64,000 nucleotides of DNA from Azophilus sp965214305 (GTDB lineage: Bacteria > Pseudomonadota > Gammaproteobacteria > Pseudomonadales > Azotimanducaceae). A program made the position numbers and the translations under genes. Under the pieces are notes generated by a model. It was not told the origin of the DNA and searched no databases. It was given only the letters and a program-made list of their open reading frames with translations. Where the stretch lies: the NCBI GenBank assembly GCA_965214305.1, contig OZ243949.1, positions 2,728,001-2,792,000 on the forward strand, given 5' to 3'. This document shows positions 24,030 to 32,672 of this stretch, one piece after another (position 1 is the stretch's first letter; every line of letters starts with the position of its first letter).

Positions 24030-25400
24030 TTAGTTGTCGGTGATGGGGTCGAGCAGGCTGGCCGCATTTGACGAATGCGGTAGGCTCGCCACGGCCTTTG
24101 CGAGCGCCTCGGCCCGCTGGCTAGTGCCGTAGACGGTGCTCACACAGGCCTCAATTTTAGCTTGGCGCGCGGCGGTGCCGAGCGGTGCCTGCGGCGAGCC
24201 GGGTAGCGCATCGATCCGTGTTTTGCGCGCCGACCCGTCCCGCAGTTCCGCCGTTAGGGCTTGGGGTATGAATGCGGCCGGGTCCGGGGTGGCGTTGCGC
24301 ACGGCTTCGATGCGCCCGGCAACGGCCAAAATATCGGGGTCGCCCAGACCGGTTGCCGAGAAGTGCTCCAGACCAACGGTACCTTTAACCAATGCCACCG
24401 CGCCCACATAGGCGAAACATAGCCGTGCGTAGTTCAGGTCCATCGCGGCCTTGGCGGGACGGATGACCAGTTGATGAATCAGGGGTGGCGCACTCAATGT
24501 CAACTTCGCCAGGTTGTCCGCAGTGACGCCATCGCGCTTGAGCCGCAGCACACCCGCGATACCGCCGTGCGTGGCGCGACCGGATGGATAGGGTTTATGG
24601 CTCACCCGCGTGACCTGCCAAACCTTACCCAGATTATCGAGCGCAGCGTTGCGCTCCCAGCTTTCCTCGAACAGCGCGAAATAGCCGTAGCGGCCCTCCA
24701 AGCTGTGCCGTGGCGCGGGGATTCCGGCCGTGGCCAGGTCGGCGGCCACCAGACCAGCGCGGGCGGCACCCGCAATCTGCAGCGGCAGCACGGGTTTGCC
24801 CTCCTCGTGGGCCTGCATGGTACCGGCGGCCTGGGAGAGGGCGTGGCCGAAGCAGTTGCGCATCCGTTCGCTGTCGAAGCCGCGCAGCACGGCAACCGCC
24901 ATAGCCGCGCCGAAAACACCGACGGTTGCGGGCCGAAAGAAACTCAGCGGCGCCGTTGCGGCCAGGCCCAGCAGCGCCGCCATCTCGACACCCAGGACCA
25001 GGGCGTGCAGCAGCGTCGGCCCGTTCACGGGCCGAGGGCGCTGTTCGCATTCGGCCAGGGCGGCGGGTACAACCGCCGTCAGCACATGGGCCACGGCCGG
25101 TTCGTGTACGCAATCGAATTCGAGGCAATGTATTTGATAGGCGTTGACGAACGCGGCGGCTGTGGCGGGTAGGCGCACCTTGTCACCGAAGACCCGCGCA
25201 ATATCACCCTTTCCCCAGCTTGCGGCGACGCCAACCACGGCGTCCCGATGCGGCTGTCGCCGCCCCGCGACGCCAACGGCCAAGCTATCCAGCAGAAATG
25301 TTTGGGCCGCTTTTAGCGTGGATTCCGGCATATCCTCGAACCGGGTCGTCGTGGCGAGCTGAATGATAGCCTCAAGCATGTCCGATCCGGCGTTCGTCAT
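24030..25400 (-). CDS. MmgE/PrpD family protein
   Basis: A 456-aa protein of the 2-methylcitrate dehydratase/iminodisuccinate epimerase superfamily. Recognisable parts are DSLAVGVAGRRQPHRDAVV, NAYQIHCLEFDCVHEPAVAH and HKPYPSGRATHGG, each in the usual place. Members dehydrate methylcitrate or isomerise cis-aconitate-like acids; the substrate here is unknown. ATG 25400 overlaps the stop of the CoA-transferase gene (ATGA), so translation is coupled. This fits processing of a branched tricarboxylate or dicarboxylate. Confidence 0.85.
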   Translation of the reverse strand: MTNAGSDMLEAIIQLATTTRFEDMPESTLKAAQTFLLDSLAVGVAGRRQPHRDAVVGVAASWGKGDIARVFGDKVRLPATAAAFVNAYQIHCLEFDCVHEPAVAHVLTAVVPAALAECEQRPRPVNGPTLLHALVLGVEMAALLGLAATAPLSFFRPATVGVFGAAMAVAVLRGFDSERMRNCFGHALSQAAGTMQAHEEGKPVLPLQIAGAARAGLVAADLATAGIPAPRHSLEGRYGYFALFEESWERNAALDNLGKVWQVTRVSHKPYPSGRATHGGIAGVLRLKRDGVTADNLAKLTLSAPPLIHQLVIRPAKAAMDLNYARLCFAYVGAVALVKGTVGLEHFSATGLGDPDILAVAGRIEAVRNATPDPAAFIPQALTAELRDGSARKTRIDALPGSPQAPLGTAARQAKIEACVSTVYGTSQRAEALAKAVASLPHSSNAASLLDPITDN

Positions 25401-26566
25401 ATAAGGCCCCGCGCCCGCCAATCGGCGAGGGTTTGATCGTCAATGCCAAGCGAGCGCCCGATCTCCAGGGAGTGTTCGCCGTAATCGGGAATTTCAAGAT
25501 TCGGCTGGCCGGGCTCGGCGGCGAATTTGATCGGTACCCCGATGTGCCGGTTGCCGCGCTTATCGAGGAGTAGCATCCGCCGATGCTTGGTGTGCGGGTC
25601 GGCGAACGCATCTTTGAGGGAACGCACGAAGGCCCAACAGCAATCCACCGGTGCCAGAAACGACTCCCAATGGGTGCGCGGATGTTCCGCGAAGCGCTCC
25701 CGGAAGAATGCGCGTAGGGGTGCCTGCTGTGGCCCGGGTTCGACCTCCGCGTAGGGTAGCAGGTCCAGTCGCCCGAAAGCCGCGAGCAGGTTGCGCGCGA
25801 ACTTGACTTCGGAGCCGCCGAGCACCAGAAATTCGCCGTCCGCCGTTTCATACAGGTGATACATCGCTGCACCCCCGAAAGAGCGCATGGTCTTCGCTTC
25901 GGGGTCCGCGTTGTCGCCGAACACCGGGCCGGTGACGTTCGGCGTCCAGGCAAGCAGCGCATCGTACATAGACAGATCGATGTAGTCGCCCCGGCCCGTG
26001 CGCTGCCGGGCCAACAACGCCATAAGAATGGCCGTTGCCGCCATCAGCGAGGAGATGGCATCCGCAGCCGGCACGTTGGGGGCGGCCGGCTTGTCGTCCT
26101 CCAACCCGCGATTGAGCGCCGCGAGGCCGGTGAGCGCCTGTACTGTCAGGTCGTGGGCCGGTTTGTCCCGGAGCGGACCATCTTGGCCAAAGGCGGATAT
26201 GGAGCAGTACACCAGTCCCGGATTAATGGCGCTCAAGGCCGCGTAGTCGATACCCAAACGCTTAACGACCCCCGGCCGAAATGCCTCGACGAACACATCG
26301 GCGGTCTTGACGAGTTCAAAAAACAGGTGCTGTCCGTCCGCGTCCTTCAGGTTGATCTTGAGGCTGCGTTTGCCTCGTGCGATGTTACGGAACCAAACCG
26401 AGACATCCTCCGCATCGCGATGGCCGATTACCCGCGTCGGTTCGCCAACTCCGTTCGCCGGTTCCACCATGATGACATCGGCACCGTGGTCGGCCAGCAT
26501 CATGGTTAGGTGCGGGCCGGGTAGAAAGGCCGACAGATCCAGTACGCGGATCCCCTTTAGCTTCAT
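25397..26566 (-). CDS. Class III CoA-transferase (CaiB/BaiF/Frc family)
   Basis: Transfers CoA between acyl-CoA and a free carboxylate. From ATG 26566 the protein (389 aa) starts MKLKGIRVLDLSAFLPGPHL, as in the family; an upstream in-frame ATG at 26602 would add twelve atypical residues. Conserved pieces are DHGADVIMVEP, RGKRSLKINLKD, ADVFVEAFRPGVVKRLGIDY and the catalytic-aspartate region YIDLSMYDALLAW. It lies between a second CoA-transferase and MmgE/PrpD in the operon. Two different transferases in one operon suggest two diacid or half-acid substrates. Confidence 0.9.
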   Translation of the reverse strand: MKLKGIRVLDLSAFLPGPHLTMMLADHGADVIMVEPANGVGEPTRVIGHRDAEDVSVWFRNIARGKRSLKINLKDADGQHLFFELVKTADVFVEAFRPGVVKRLGIDYAALSAINPGLVYCSISAFGQDGPLRDKPAHDLTVQALTGLAALNRGLEDDKPAAPNVPAADAISSLMAATAILMALLARQRTGRGDYIDLSMYDALLAWTPNVTGPVFGDNADPEAKTMRSFGGAAMYHLYETADGEFLVLGGSEVKFARNLLAAFGRLDLLPYAEVEPGPQQAPLRAFFRERFAEHPRTHWESFLAPVDCCWAFVRSLKDAFADPHTKHRRMLLLDKRGNRHIGVPIKFAAEPGQPNLEIPDYGEHSLEIGRSLGIDDQTLADWRARGLI

Positions 26567-26602
26567 GGGCGTCCGGAACCCGTCGCACCGGGACAGCGAC
26601 AT

Positions 26603-26732
26603 CTAGGAGCCTGGGCCGCAGAAAGTCGCGAAAGCGAAAATTCGATGCCGCCGCCCCTTTGGACGGTTCCAGCCGGGGAGCGCGACGGGACACCGCTCGC
26701 TTGTAAAACAGTGGGTGAGATATCTGAACTAG
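26603..26732. repeat. Composite repeat bounded by CTAG (family A left, family B right)
   Basis: Begins CTAGGAGCCTGGGCCGCAG with AGTCGCGAAAGCGAAAATTC (family A) and ends GTGGGTGAGATATCTGAACTAG (family B type end, given in part). CTAG at both borders suggests a hybrid element or nested insertion. The right CTAG supplies the stop codon of the second CoA-transferase. Confidence 0.65.
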
Positions 26733-27862
26733 GGAAAATCCTCATCGTGTTCACCAAGCAATGGGCCGCGCCGGTTGGGTGGCCGCTCGCCGTTGATACG
26801 GAATGGGCTTGACAGCATACGCAACCCCTCCGGCCGGGCGGGATGGGTGACTTCGTTGGTCATGCCCACCTCCTCGACGAACGGATTATCGAGGGCTGTG
26901 CCGATGTCGTTGACCTCGGCAACCGGCACTTGGCCGCTAAGCAACCCGAGCCAGTGGGTGGTCGATGCCGTGCGCAGCGTTGCCTCGATGGCCTCTTGCA
27001 ACGTTTCCCGATTGGTCAGGCGCGCCGCCGGGTCGATAAAGCGCTCGTCCGTAGGCAGGTCGGGCCGGTCGATAGCGGCGCAGAAAAGCTGCCAGAACTT
27101 GGGTGTTTGGCACATCACGAACAGCCAGCCGTCGTTGGTGCGGAAAAGCTGGCTTGGCACCACACTCGGATGCGACGAGCGGCTTAGGCGCTCGGTATGC
27201 AAGCCTTCGTTCAGATACCAAACCGCCGGATAGGAGAGTTGATGCAGCGCCGTGTCGAAGAGCGACACATCGACATCGCAGCCGCGGCCCGTATCTTTGG
27301 CGCGCAGCACCGCCGAGATCAGACCGAGCGCCATGAGTGAGCCGGTCATGAAGTCCACCATCGACAGGCCGAAGCGGGCGGGTGGGCCGCCCGGTTCGCC
27401 GGTTAGGCTGAGGAAGCCGCACTCGGCCTGCATGAGATAGTCGTAGCCGGGCCAGGATGCGCGGCTGTTGCCGCGCCCGTAGGCGGACAGATGGGCGCAG
27501 ACAATGGCGGGATTCAGTGCCACCAGGTCGGTATGGCGAAGCCGCAGTTTTTCGGGCTGATCGCCGCGCAGATTGTTGGTGACGGCATCGGCATCGGCCA
27601 CCATGCGTTCGAAGCGGGCCCGCCCCGTCTCCGATTTCAGATTCAGGTTTACGCTCTTCTTGCCGCGCCCGAAGGATTGATGGAATTGGCTGTCTGTAGC
27701 CCCAAGCGCGTAGGGGCCGACGGAGCGGGAATAGTCGCCGCCGGTGGCGGCGTTCTCTATCTTCACCACCTCCGCGCCGAGTTCGGCGAGCAGTTGGGTA
27801 CCGTAGGGCCCCGCACCGTAGTGTTCGACGCTCAGCACCCGCACCCCTTGCAACAGACTCAT
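26729..27862 (-). CDS. Class III CoA-transferase (CaiB/BaiF/Frc family)
   Basis: A 377-aa CoA-transferase: LQGVRVLSVEHYGAGPYGTQ, LGAEVVKIENAATGGDYSR, FGRGKKSVNLNLKS, and CDVDVSLFDTALHQLSY with the catalytic aspartate region (SLFDTA). Identity to the neighbouring transferase is low by eye, so these are not recent duplicates. ATG 27862. The gap of 75 bases to the acyl-CoA dehydrogenase is small enough for one transcript. The C-terminus (DEDFP) ends at a TAG from a repeat border. Confidence 0.9.
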   Translation of the reverse strand: MSLLQGVRVLSVEHYGAGPYGTQLLAELGAEVVKIENAATGGDYSRSVGPYALGATDSQFHQSFGRGKKSVNLNLKSETGRARFERMVADADAVTNNLRGDQPEKLRLRHTDLVALNPAIVCAHLSAYGRGNSRASWPGYDYLMQAECGFLSLTGEPGGPPARFGLSMVDFMTGSLMALGLISAVLRAKDTGRGCDVDVSLFDTALHQLSYPAVWYLNEGLHTERLSRSSHPSVVPSQLFRTNDGWLFVMCQTPKFWQLFCAAIDRPDLPTDERFIDPAARLTNRETLQEAIEATLRTASTTHWLGLLSGQVPVAEVNDIGTALDNPFVEEVGMTNEVTHPARPEGLRMLSSPFRINGERPPNRRGPLLGEHDEDFP

Positions 27863-27937
27863 TGTGCCATCACCCGCTAGCCCAACCTATGCATGAATGA
27901 ATCTGGCCGGGTTGGCAAGAGTCGTGGAAACATCGGG

Positions 27938-29131
27938 CTAGATTGGATTGCGGGCGATCAGTTGGCGGGCGATGATGATGCGCTGCATTTCGTTGGTGCC
28001 CTCGCCGATGCACATGAGCGGCGCGTCCCGGTAGAGCCGCTCCACCGGGTACTCCTTGGAATAGCCATAACCGCCGTGGATGCGCATGGCTTCCAGGGCA
28101 TTCTCCACGGCGCTCTCGGAGGCGAAATATTTAGCCATGCCCGCTTCCATGTCGCAACGTTCGCCGGCGTCGTAGGCGCGGGCGGCATCCAGGGTGAGCA
28201 GTTCCGCGGCTCGGGTACGGGTCGCCATCTCGCCGAGTTTCAATTGGATGGCCTGGTGTTTGCAGATCGGCTTGCCGAAAGTTTCCCGGCTTTGGGAGTA
28301 GGCGGTGGCTTCCTTGAGCGCCCGTCGCGCGATGCCCACGGAACGGGCGGCGATATTGATGCGGCCCAGTTCGAGGCCGCCGACGGCCATGTAGAAGCCT
28401 TGGCCGGGAATGCCGCCAACGAGGTGGCGTTTTGCATCCAGCCGATAATCCTCAAAGACCAGCTCCGCCGAATCGATGCCCTTATAGCCCAGCTTTTCCA
28501 GCTTGCGCCCGGTCTTGAAACCCGGATACGGCGCGCCGGTGTTCGGGTCCGCTTTGGGCGCGATGAACATCGACATGCCCTTGCGGGCGGGCACGGCTTG
28601 CGGGTCGGTTTTGACCAGCAGAGCCACGGCGCCTCCCTCGATGCCGTTGCTGATCCAGGTCTTGGTGCCATTAATCACATAATCGCCGCCCACCGCGTCG
28701 GCCCTTGTGCGAATGCCTTGCAGGTCGGTGCCGGCATTGGGCTCCGTGAGCGCCAAGGCGCCGCGAATCTCACCGCTAACGAACTTGGGTAGCCAGTACT
28801 CCTTTTGGTGGTCGGTGCCGTAGCGCTCGACGATGCGCGCCATCATCAGGTGGGAGTTGAAAATGCCCGATAGGGCCATCCACTCTTCCGAGATCAGGGC
28901 AACGATCTTGGCGTAAGTGCTCGCGGACAGCCCCAAGCCGCCATGCTCCTCGGCAATGGTGGCTCCGAACAGGCCGAATTCCCGCATCTGCTCAACCATG
29001 GCCTGGGGGTAGATGTCGTCCTGCTCAAGCGCTGCCGCCTGGGGCTTCACTTCTTTCTCCACCCATCGGGCGATGGCGTCAAGAATGGCCTGTTCGTCCG
29101 ATTCGCTGTAAGCGTTTGCGGTTTCGGTCAT
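27938..29131 (-). CDS. Acyl-CoA dehydrogenase
   Basis: FAD enzyme (397 aa) making alpha,beta-unsaturated acyl-CoA. Signature 1 is ALTEPNAGTDLQGIRTRADA, signature 2 QSRETFGKPICKHQAIQLKL, and the catalytic glutamate lies in LMCIGEGTNEMQRIIIARQL, as in short-chain and glutaryl-type enzymes. It is next to the MaoC hydratase gene (adjacent stop and start), giving the oxidation-hydration pair of a beta-oxidation-like route. A short or branched acyl-CoA is likely; chain length cannot be decided here. Confidence 0.93.
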   Translation of the reverse strand: MTETANAYSESDEQAILDAIARWVEKEVKPQAAALEQDDIYPQAMVEQMREFGLFGATIAEEHGGLGLSASTYAKIVALISEEWMALSGIFNSHLMMARIVERYGTDHQKEYWLPKFVSGEIRGALALTEPNAGTDLQGIRTRADAVGGDYVINGTKTWISNGIEGGAVALLVKTDPQAVPARKGMSMFIAPKADPNTGAPYPGFKTGRKLEKLGYKGIDSAELVFEDYRLDAKRHLVGGIPGQGFYMAVGGLELGRINIAARSVGIARRALKEATAYSQSRETFGKPICKHQAIQLKLGEMATRTRAAELLTLDAARAYDAGERCDMEAGMAKYFASESAVENALEAMRIHGGYGYSKEYPVERLYRDAPLMCIGEGTNEMQRIIIARQLIARNPI

Positions 29132-29653
29132 TTAATAATTTTCAACCCGGTCTTCTACCGCGCCGCCCTCCGCCGGTATCAGGATGTTGCGTAGAAAAGA
29201 GCAGACCACCGCGCCGTCTTGATTGAGGCCGATGGTCTTGACGGTAACGATGCCTTGCCCGGGGCGCGATTTCGACTCGCGCTTGGCGATTACCTCGGAT
29301 TCTCCGTAGATCGTGTCGCCGGCGAAGACGGGGGCGCTGAACTTGACCTCGTCCATGCCGAGGTTGGCAATGGCCTTTTGGCTGATGTCCGTTACGCTCA
29401 TGCCGATGAGTAGGGCAAGGGTGTAGGGGCTGACCACCAGGTTTCTACCGAATTCCGAGGCTTTGCCGAACTCCGCATCAAAGTGCAAGGGGTGGGTATT
29501 CAGCGTAAGCAGCGTAAACAAATGATTGTCGTACTCGGTGACGGTCTTGCCGGGGCGATGCTCGTAGACATCGCCGATGTGGAAGTCCTCAAAGTAACGT
29601 CCGAATGTTTCCCGATAGCGTTGTGTTCCGACTTGTTTGATCGTTTTGGCCAT
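29132..29653 (-). CDS. MaoC-like dehydratase (mesaconyl/itaconyl-CoA hydratase type)
   Basis: Hotdog-fold hydratase of 173 aa. MAKTIKQVGTQRYRETFGRY is followed by FEDFHIGDVYEHRPGKTVTE, THPLHFDAEFGKASEFGRNL and LVVSPYTLALLIGMSV (motifs each within family consensus). The ERxGKTVTExDxxxFxxLTxNxxPxHxD pattern is close to mesaconyl-CoA and beta-methylmalyl-CoA dehydratases, which act on branched C5 acyl-CoAs. ATG 29653 is preferred; a longer frame reads through a repeat element. It is the first gene of the eight-gene operon. Confidence 0.88.
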   Translation of the reverse strand: MAKTIKQVGTQRYRETFGRYFEDFHIGDVYEHRPGKTVTEYDNHLFTLLTLNTHPLHFDAEFGKASEFGRNLVVSPYTLALLIGMSVTDISQKAIANLGMDEVKFSAPVFAGDTIYGESEVIAKRESKSRPGQGIVTVKTIGLNQDGAVVCSFLRNILIPAEGGAVEDRVENY

Positions 29654-29687
29654 TGGCTGTCCGTTCTCCCCGCAAGGGGCAAAAATG

Positions 29688-29786
29688 GGAGTTATATATT
29701 TGCTTCCCGAGACCACAACGAATTGTGACAAGCAGCTTTTATGAGCACAACATCTGGTGGAAAATGGAGTTAAGTATATAAATCCT
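29688..29786. repeat. AT-rich 100-bp mobile element, copy 1
   Basis: About 99 bp from GGAGTTATATATTTG to AGTATATAAATCCT, containing ATTGTGACAAGC and TTATGAGCACAACATCT. A second copy at 45802-45907 is closely similar. Flanks show a weak 9-base duplication sharing AAAAAT. It lies directly upstream of the MaoC-led operon and so probably carries or displaces that promoter. Confidence 0.8.
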
Positions 29787-29803
29787 AAAAAAATCAACAC
29801 CCC

Positions 29804-30691
29804 TCATTTCGGCACCGGCACGGCGGCGGCGTAGGCGTCGGCGATCTGCTTGCGGGTCGCCACCCAGACATCGGCATGTCCTTTTACATGGTCGAGGAAC
29901 CACTCGAACGCACCGATTCGGCCGGGGCGGCCAACGATGCGCAAATGCAGCCCGATGGACATCATGCGCGGCGCGGTATCCCGGGCCTCGCGGGCCAGCC
30001 AATCAAAGGTGTCGATGGCGTAGGCTGCCCAGTTGCGGGGGCTCAGCGAGGGCGCGGTCCACATCTTGTTGTCGTTGGTATCCAGTGCATAGGGCAGAAT
30101 CAGGAGCGGGCGCTGCCCGGCCTCTCCACAATCCACTTGGGCCCAGAACGGCAGATCGCCGGAATAGTCGTCCATGTGGTAGACGAACCCCTCCTCCACC
30201 AATAGGCGTCGGGTGTTGTCCGTATGCAGGAAGCGCGACAGCCAACCCAGCGGGCGGGTGCCCACGGTGCGCTCGATGGATTGCCAAGCATCGCGAATGA
30301 ACTGGCGCTCCTCCGTTTCTTCCATGCGGAACTGGTGTACCCAGCGATGACCGTGGCAGGCAACTTCACAATCCATCCCCGTCAGGCGTTGCGCGAGCTC
30401 CGGTGCCCGTTCGAGCGCCAGGGCGGCGGCGGTGGCCGTGAACGACAGGCCGCGCTGCTCAAGCAGGCCGAGCACGCGCGGTGCCCCGGCGTCGAGGCCG
30501 TAGCGATAGTTGGATTCGTTGCCGTGTACTCGCATGGGCCGGCGGGGAATCGCGCCGAGTTCGTCAACGGGTTCCGGGGACGCATCGCCGTCAAGGATGT
30601 TCATCTCGGCACCTTCCTCGATATTCACCACAATCGAGAGCGCCAAGCGGCTACCGTTGGGCCAAGTGAAATCTTCCGGCAAATCTTTCAT
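29804..30691 (-). CDS. PuuE/polysaccharide deacetylase-family hydrolase
   Basis: NodB-fold protein of 295 aa. It shows SNYRYGLDAGAPRVLGLLEQ, CEVACHGHRWVHQFRMEETE, RPLGWLSRFLHTDNTRRLLV and YHMDDYSGDLPFW, the pattern of PuuE-type allantoinases and cyclic imide hydrolases, which open ring imides or ureides, rather than of chitin deacetylases (no signal peptide). Length matches reported bacterial imidases of about 293 residues. A 22-bp palindrome lies between it and the divergent methyltransferase. Exact substrate unknown. Confidence 0.82.
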   Translation of the reverse strand: MKDLPEDFTWPNGSRLALSIVVNIEEGAEMNILDGDASPEPVDELGAIPRRPMRVHGNESNYRYGLDAGAPRVLGLLEQRGLSFTATAAALALERAPELAQRLTGMDCEVACHGHRWVHQFRMEETEERQFIRDAWQSIERTVGTRPLGWLSRFLHTDNTRRLLVEEGFVYHMDDYSGDLPFWAQVDCGEAGQRPLLILPYALDTNDNKMWTAPSLSPRNWAAYAIDTFDWLAREARDTAPRMMSIGLHLRIVGRPGRIGAFEWFLDHVKGHADVWVATRKQIADAYAAAVPVPK

Positions 30692-30772
30692 GGTGTTGAG
30701 CTTCTTGGGGTCAGGCGCACAGCTTGGGAAAATCGATGGGCCATGGCTGGATGCTCGGAGTGATAAAGACTC

Positions 30773-30794
30773 AATGATATATTAATATCTCATT
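30773..30794. promoter_or_regulatory. Regulon palindrome site 1
   Basis: AATGA t ATATTAATAT c TCATT, an almost perfect 22-bp dyad, in the divergent region between the PuuE-like gene and the methyltransferase gene. Five other 22-bp sites with the same layout occur in this window (37985, 43178, 44670, 54781, 62116), with a shorter relative at 56358. Confidence 0.8.
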
Positions 30795-30877
30795 TGTGCG
30801 AACCGGCTCGACGGTGGCTCAAGTTTGGGCATTCCTGAGCCGGCATCCAGCCCCAGTCAACTCGGAGGACTTGGCCA

Positions 30878-32080
30878 GTGAACGAACAACACTACGACGG
30901 CCCACCCGATTACCGGGCGGTGGGAATGCACGGTGTCTTTCCGGCGACCACCCACGATCAAACCGAACGCTATAATTTTCTTGCCCAGCTGAACCGTCAT
31001 CTGGCCGCCAACCTGATGCCGGGGGTGGCCAAGGCGTTCGAGATGCGGGTAGCACCGGCCTTCGAGGCCCGACACGGCCGCCAGCCACGCGACCGGAAGG
31101 AGGTGCGCAAGGCGCTCGCCGCCGAGCCGATCTACCAAACCTGGAGTGCCTTGCGCCGCAATACCATGGAAATGCGCCAACAAGCGGGCTTGTCCGTTGT
31201 ATTGCCGCAGTTGGCGACATTGTTGGACAAGGCCGAGCAGCACTCGATGCGGCAAAACCTGCGCTTGCGCGAAGGGCTGCCGATTCCCGATTATCTTGCC
31301 GCCGTGGATCATCACTGCATGCCGGGCAGTTACTATACCGAGCGATTTCCCGGTGATTTAAGCGCCGCCGCCAACTACGATTCGGGCATGTTCGTCACCA
31401 CCGGGGGGATGCTGGGCCGTTATACCGACGGCGGTGGTCGGGGCATCGTCGATTACCTGCGGCGGCACCATCCCGACTTTCAGCCGCGTCGCATTCTTGA
31501 CTTGGGTTCTGGCCTCGGCCACAACGTGCTGCCTATCGCGGAGGCGTTCCCGCAAGCCCGCATAACCGCCGTCGACGTGGCCGCCCCCATGCTCCGTTAC
31601 GGCGCGGCCCGGGCCAGCAGTCTCGGTATCGACAACGTCACCTTCGTGCAGGCGGATTGCGCCGACCTTGGCGGTTTCGAGGACGCGAGTTTCGATTGGA
31701 TTCAAAGCACCATGTTTTTGCACGAGACATCGGCCCGGGCGCTGCCCAGCATCATGGCGGAATGCCGCCGCCTCATCGCCCCCGGCGGGTTGGTGATACA
31801 TATTGAGCAACCGCGCTACGACGACGACATGCCCGCTTTTGAACAGGCCATGCGGGATTGGGATGCGTTCAACAACAACGAGCCGTTTTGGACAAAACTG
31901 CACGAGATTGATCTTGATCAGATGATGGTGGACGCGGGATTCAGGCGGGAAGAACTGCTGCACGGTGGCGTTGCGGCGGTGGTGGATACCGAACTCTTTC
32001 CGGACGCGGCCGCGGACGATGTTGAGGATTACGGCCGCAAACCGGCTTGGCACATCACCGGCGCTCATGTCGCCGCTTGA
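30878..32080 (+). CDS. SAM-dependent methyltransferase, class I
   Basis: A 400-aa protein with an N-terminal helical extension (residues 1-185) and a class I SAM fold: ILDLGSGLGHNVLPIAEAFP (motif I), ITAVDVAAPMLRYG, VTFVQADCADL and LIAPGGLVIHIEQPRYDDD. The GTG start at 30878 has GGAGG nine bases upstream. The large N-terminal part and cysteine-free active site give no clue to the substrate. It diverges from a PuuE-like gene with a shared palindrome, so it is probably part of the catabolic regulon. Confidence 0.85.
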   Translation: MNEQHYDGPPDYRAVGMHGVFPATTHDQTERYNFLAQLNRHLAANLMPGVAKAFEMRVAPAFEARHGRQPRDRKEVRKALAAEPIYQTWSALRRNTMEMRQQAGLSVVLPQLATLLDKAEQHSMRQNLRLREGLPIPDYLAAVDHHCMPGSYYTERFPGDLSAAANYDSGMFVTTGGMLGRYTDGGGRGIVDYLRRHHPDFQPRRILDLGSGLGHNVLPIAEAFPQARITAVDVAAPMLRYGAARASSLGIDNVTFVQADCADLGGFEDASFDWIQSTMFLHETSARALPSIMAECRRLIAPGGLVIHIEQPRYDDDMPAFEQAMRDWDAFNNNEPFWTKLHEIDLDQMMVDAGFRREELLHGGVAAVVDTELFPDAAADDVEDYGRKPAWHITGAHVAA

Positions 32081-32155
32081 GGGTGCTGAGGTGTCGCCTC
32101 AGACGGATATCATGGTGGTTTAGGGCGCAGCTCCTAGCTAGGCGGGTAGTCGTCA

Positions 32156-32536
32156 ATGGATGAGTCGGGCAGCAATCCCCTAAATATTGATAGCATCGCC
32201 CTGTCGGGTGCCAAGGCCAAGGGTAAGCGGCCTTGGTTCTTCGCCGACCCGAACGTCGAACGGGTGCTGTCCATCACCATGGCGGTGGCTGGCGAGGTCG
32301 CGGTGCTTCGGCAACGCCTTGATACCATCGAGACCCTGCTGGAAGAACGTGGCAGCATCAGCAAGGCGGATATTGAGGCGTTCGCGCCGAGCGTTGTCCA
32401 ACAAGAGGCGCGCGGTCGTTGGAACCAGGAATATTTGGCACGGATTCTGCGCATACTTCAGCAGGAGCGGGAGGCGATGGAGCGGCCGGACGAGTCAAGT
32501 TCCGAAGAGGCCGGTGCCCGCATCGGCGCGAAGTGA
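32156..32536 (+). CDS. Hypothetical protein downstream of the methyltransferase
   Basis: A 126-aa soluble helical protein, not recognised. It has FFADPNVERVLSITMAVAGE, a coiled segment VLRQRLDTIETLLEERGSIS and a C-terminal WNQEYLARILRILQQ. The pattern of repeated hydrophobic heptads suggests a subunit or adaptor. The 75-base gap to the methyltransferase holds CTAG-type repeat traces (GCTCCTAGCTAG). Co-expression with the methyltransferase is plausible. Confidence 0.6.
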   Translation: MDESGSNPLNIDSIALSGAKAKGKRPWFFADPNVERVLSITMAVAGEVAVLRQRLDTIETLLEERGSISKADIEAFAPSVVQQEARGRWNQEYLARILRILQQEREAMERPDESSSEEAGARIGAK

Positions 32537-32672
32537 CGCCCAACGCCCAGTGTCACGGAGCTTCGACCGGATGCGCTCGAAACGGAGCAGATCAAGCGCC
32601 TTTCTGAACGTGCGGCAGTGAGCGCCAGTGCAGCGCGGAGCCAACAAGACTTGGTCGGACTTTCCTATTGCT

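Noticed and set aside
29688..29800. Extended MaoC frame starting at 29800
   Set aside because: The extra 49 codons are translated repeat DNA; family alignment favours ATG 29653.
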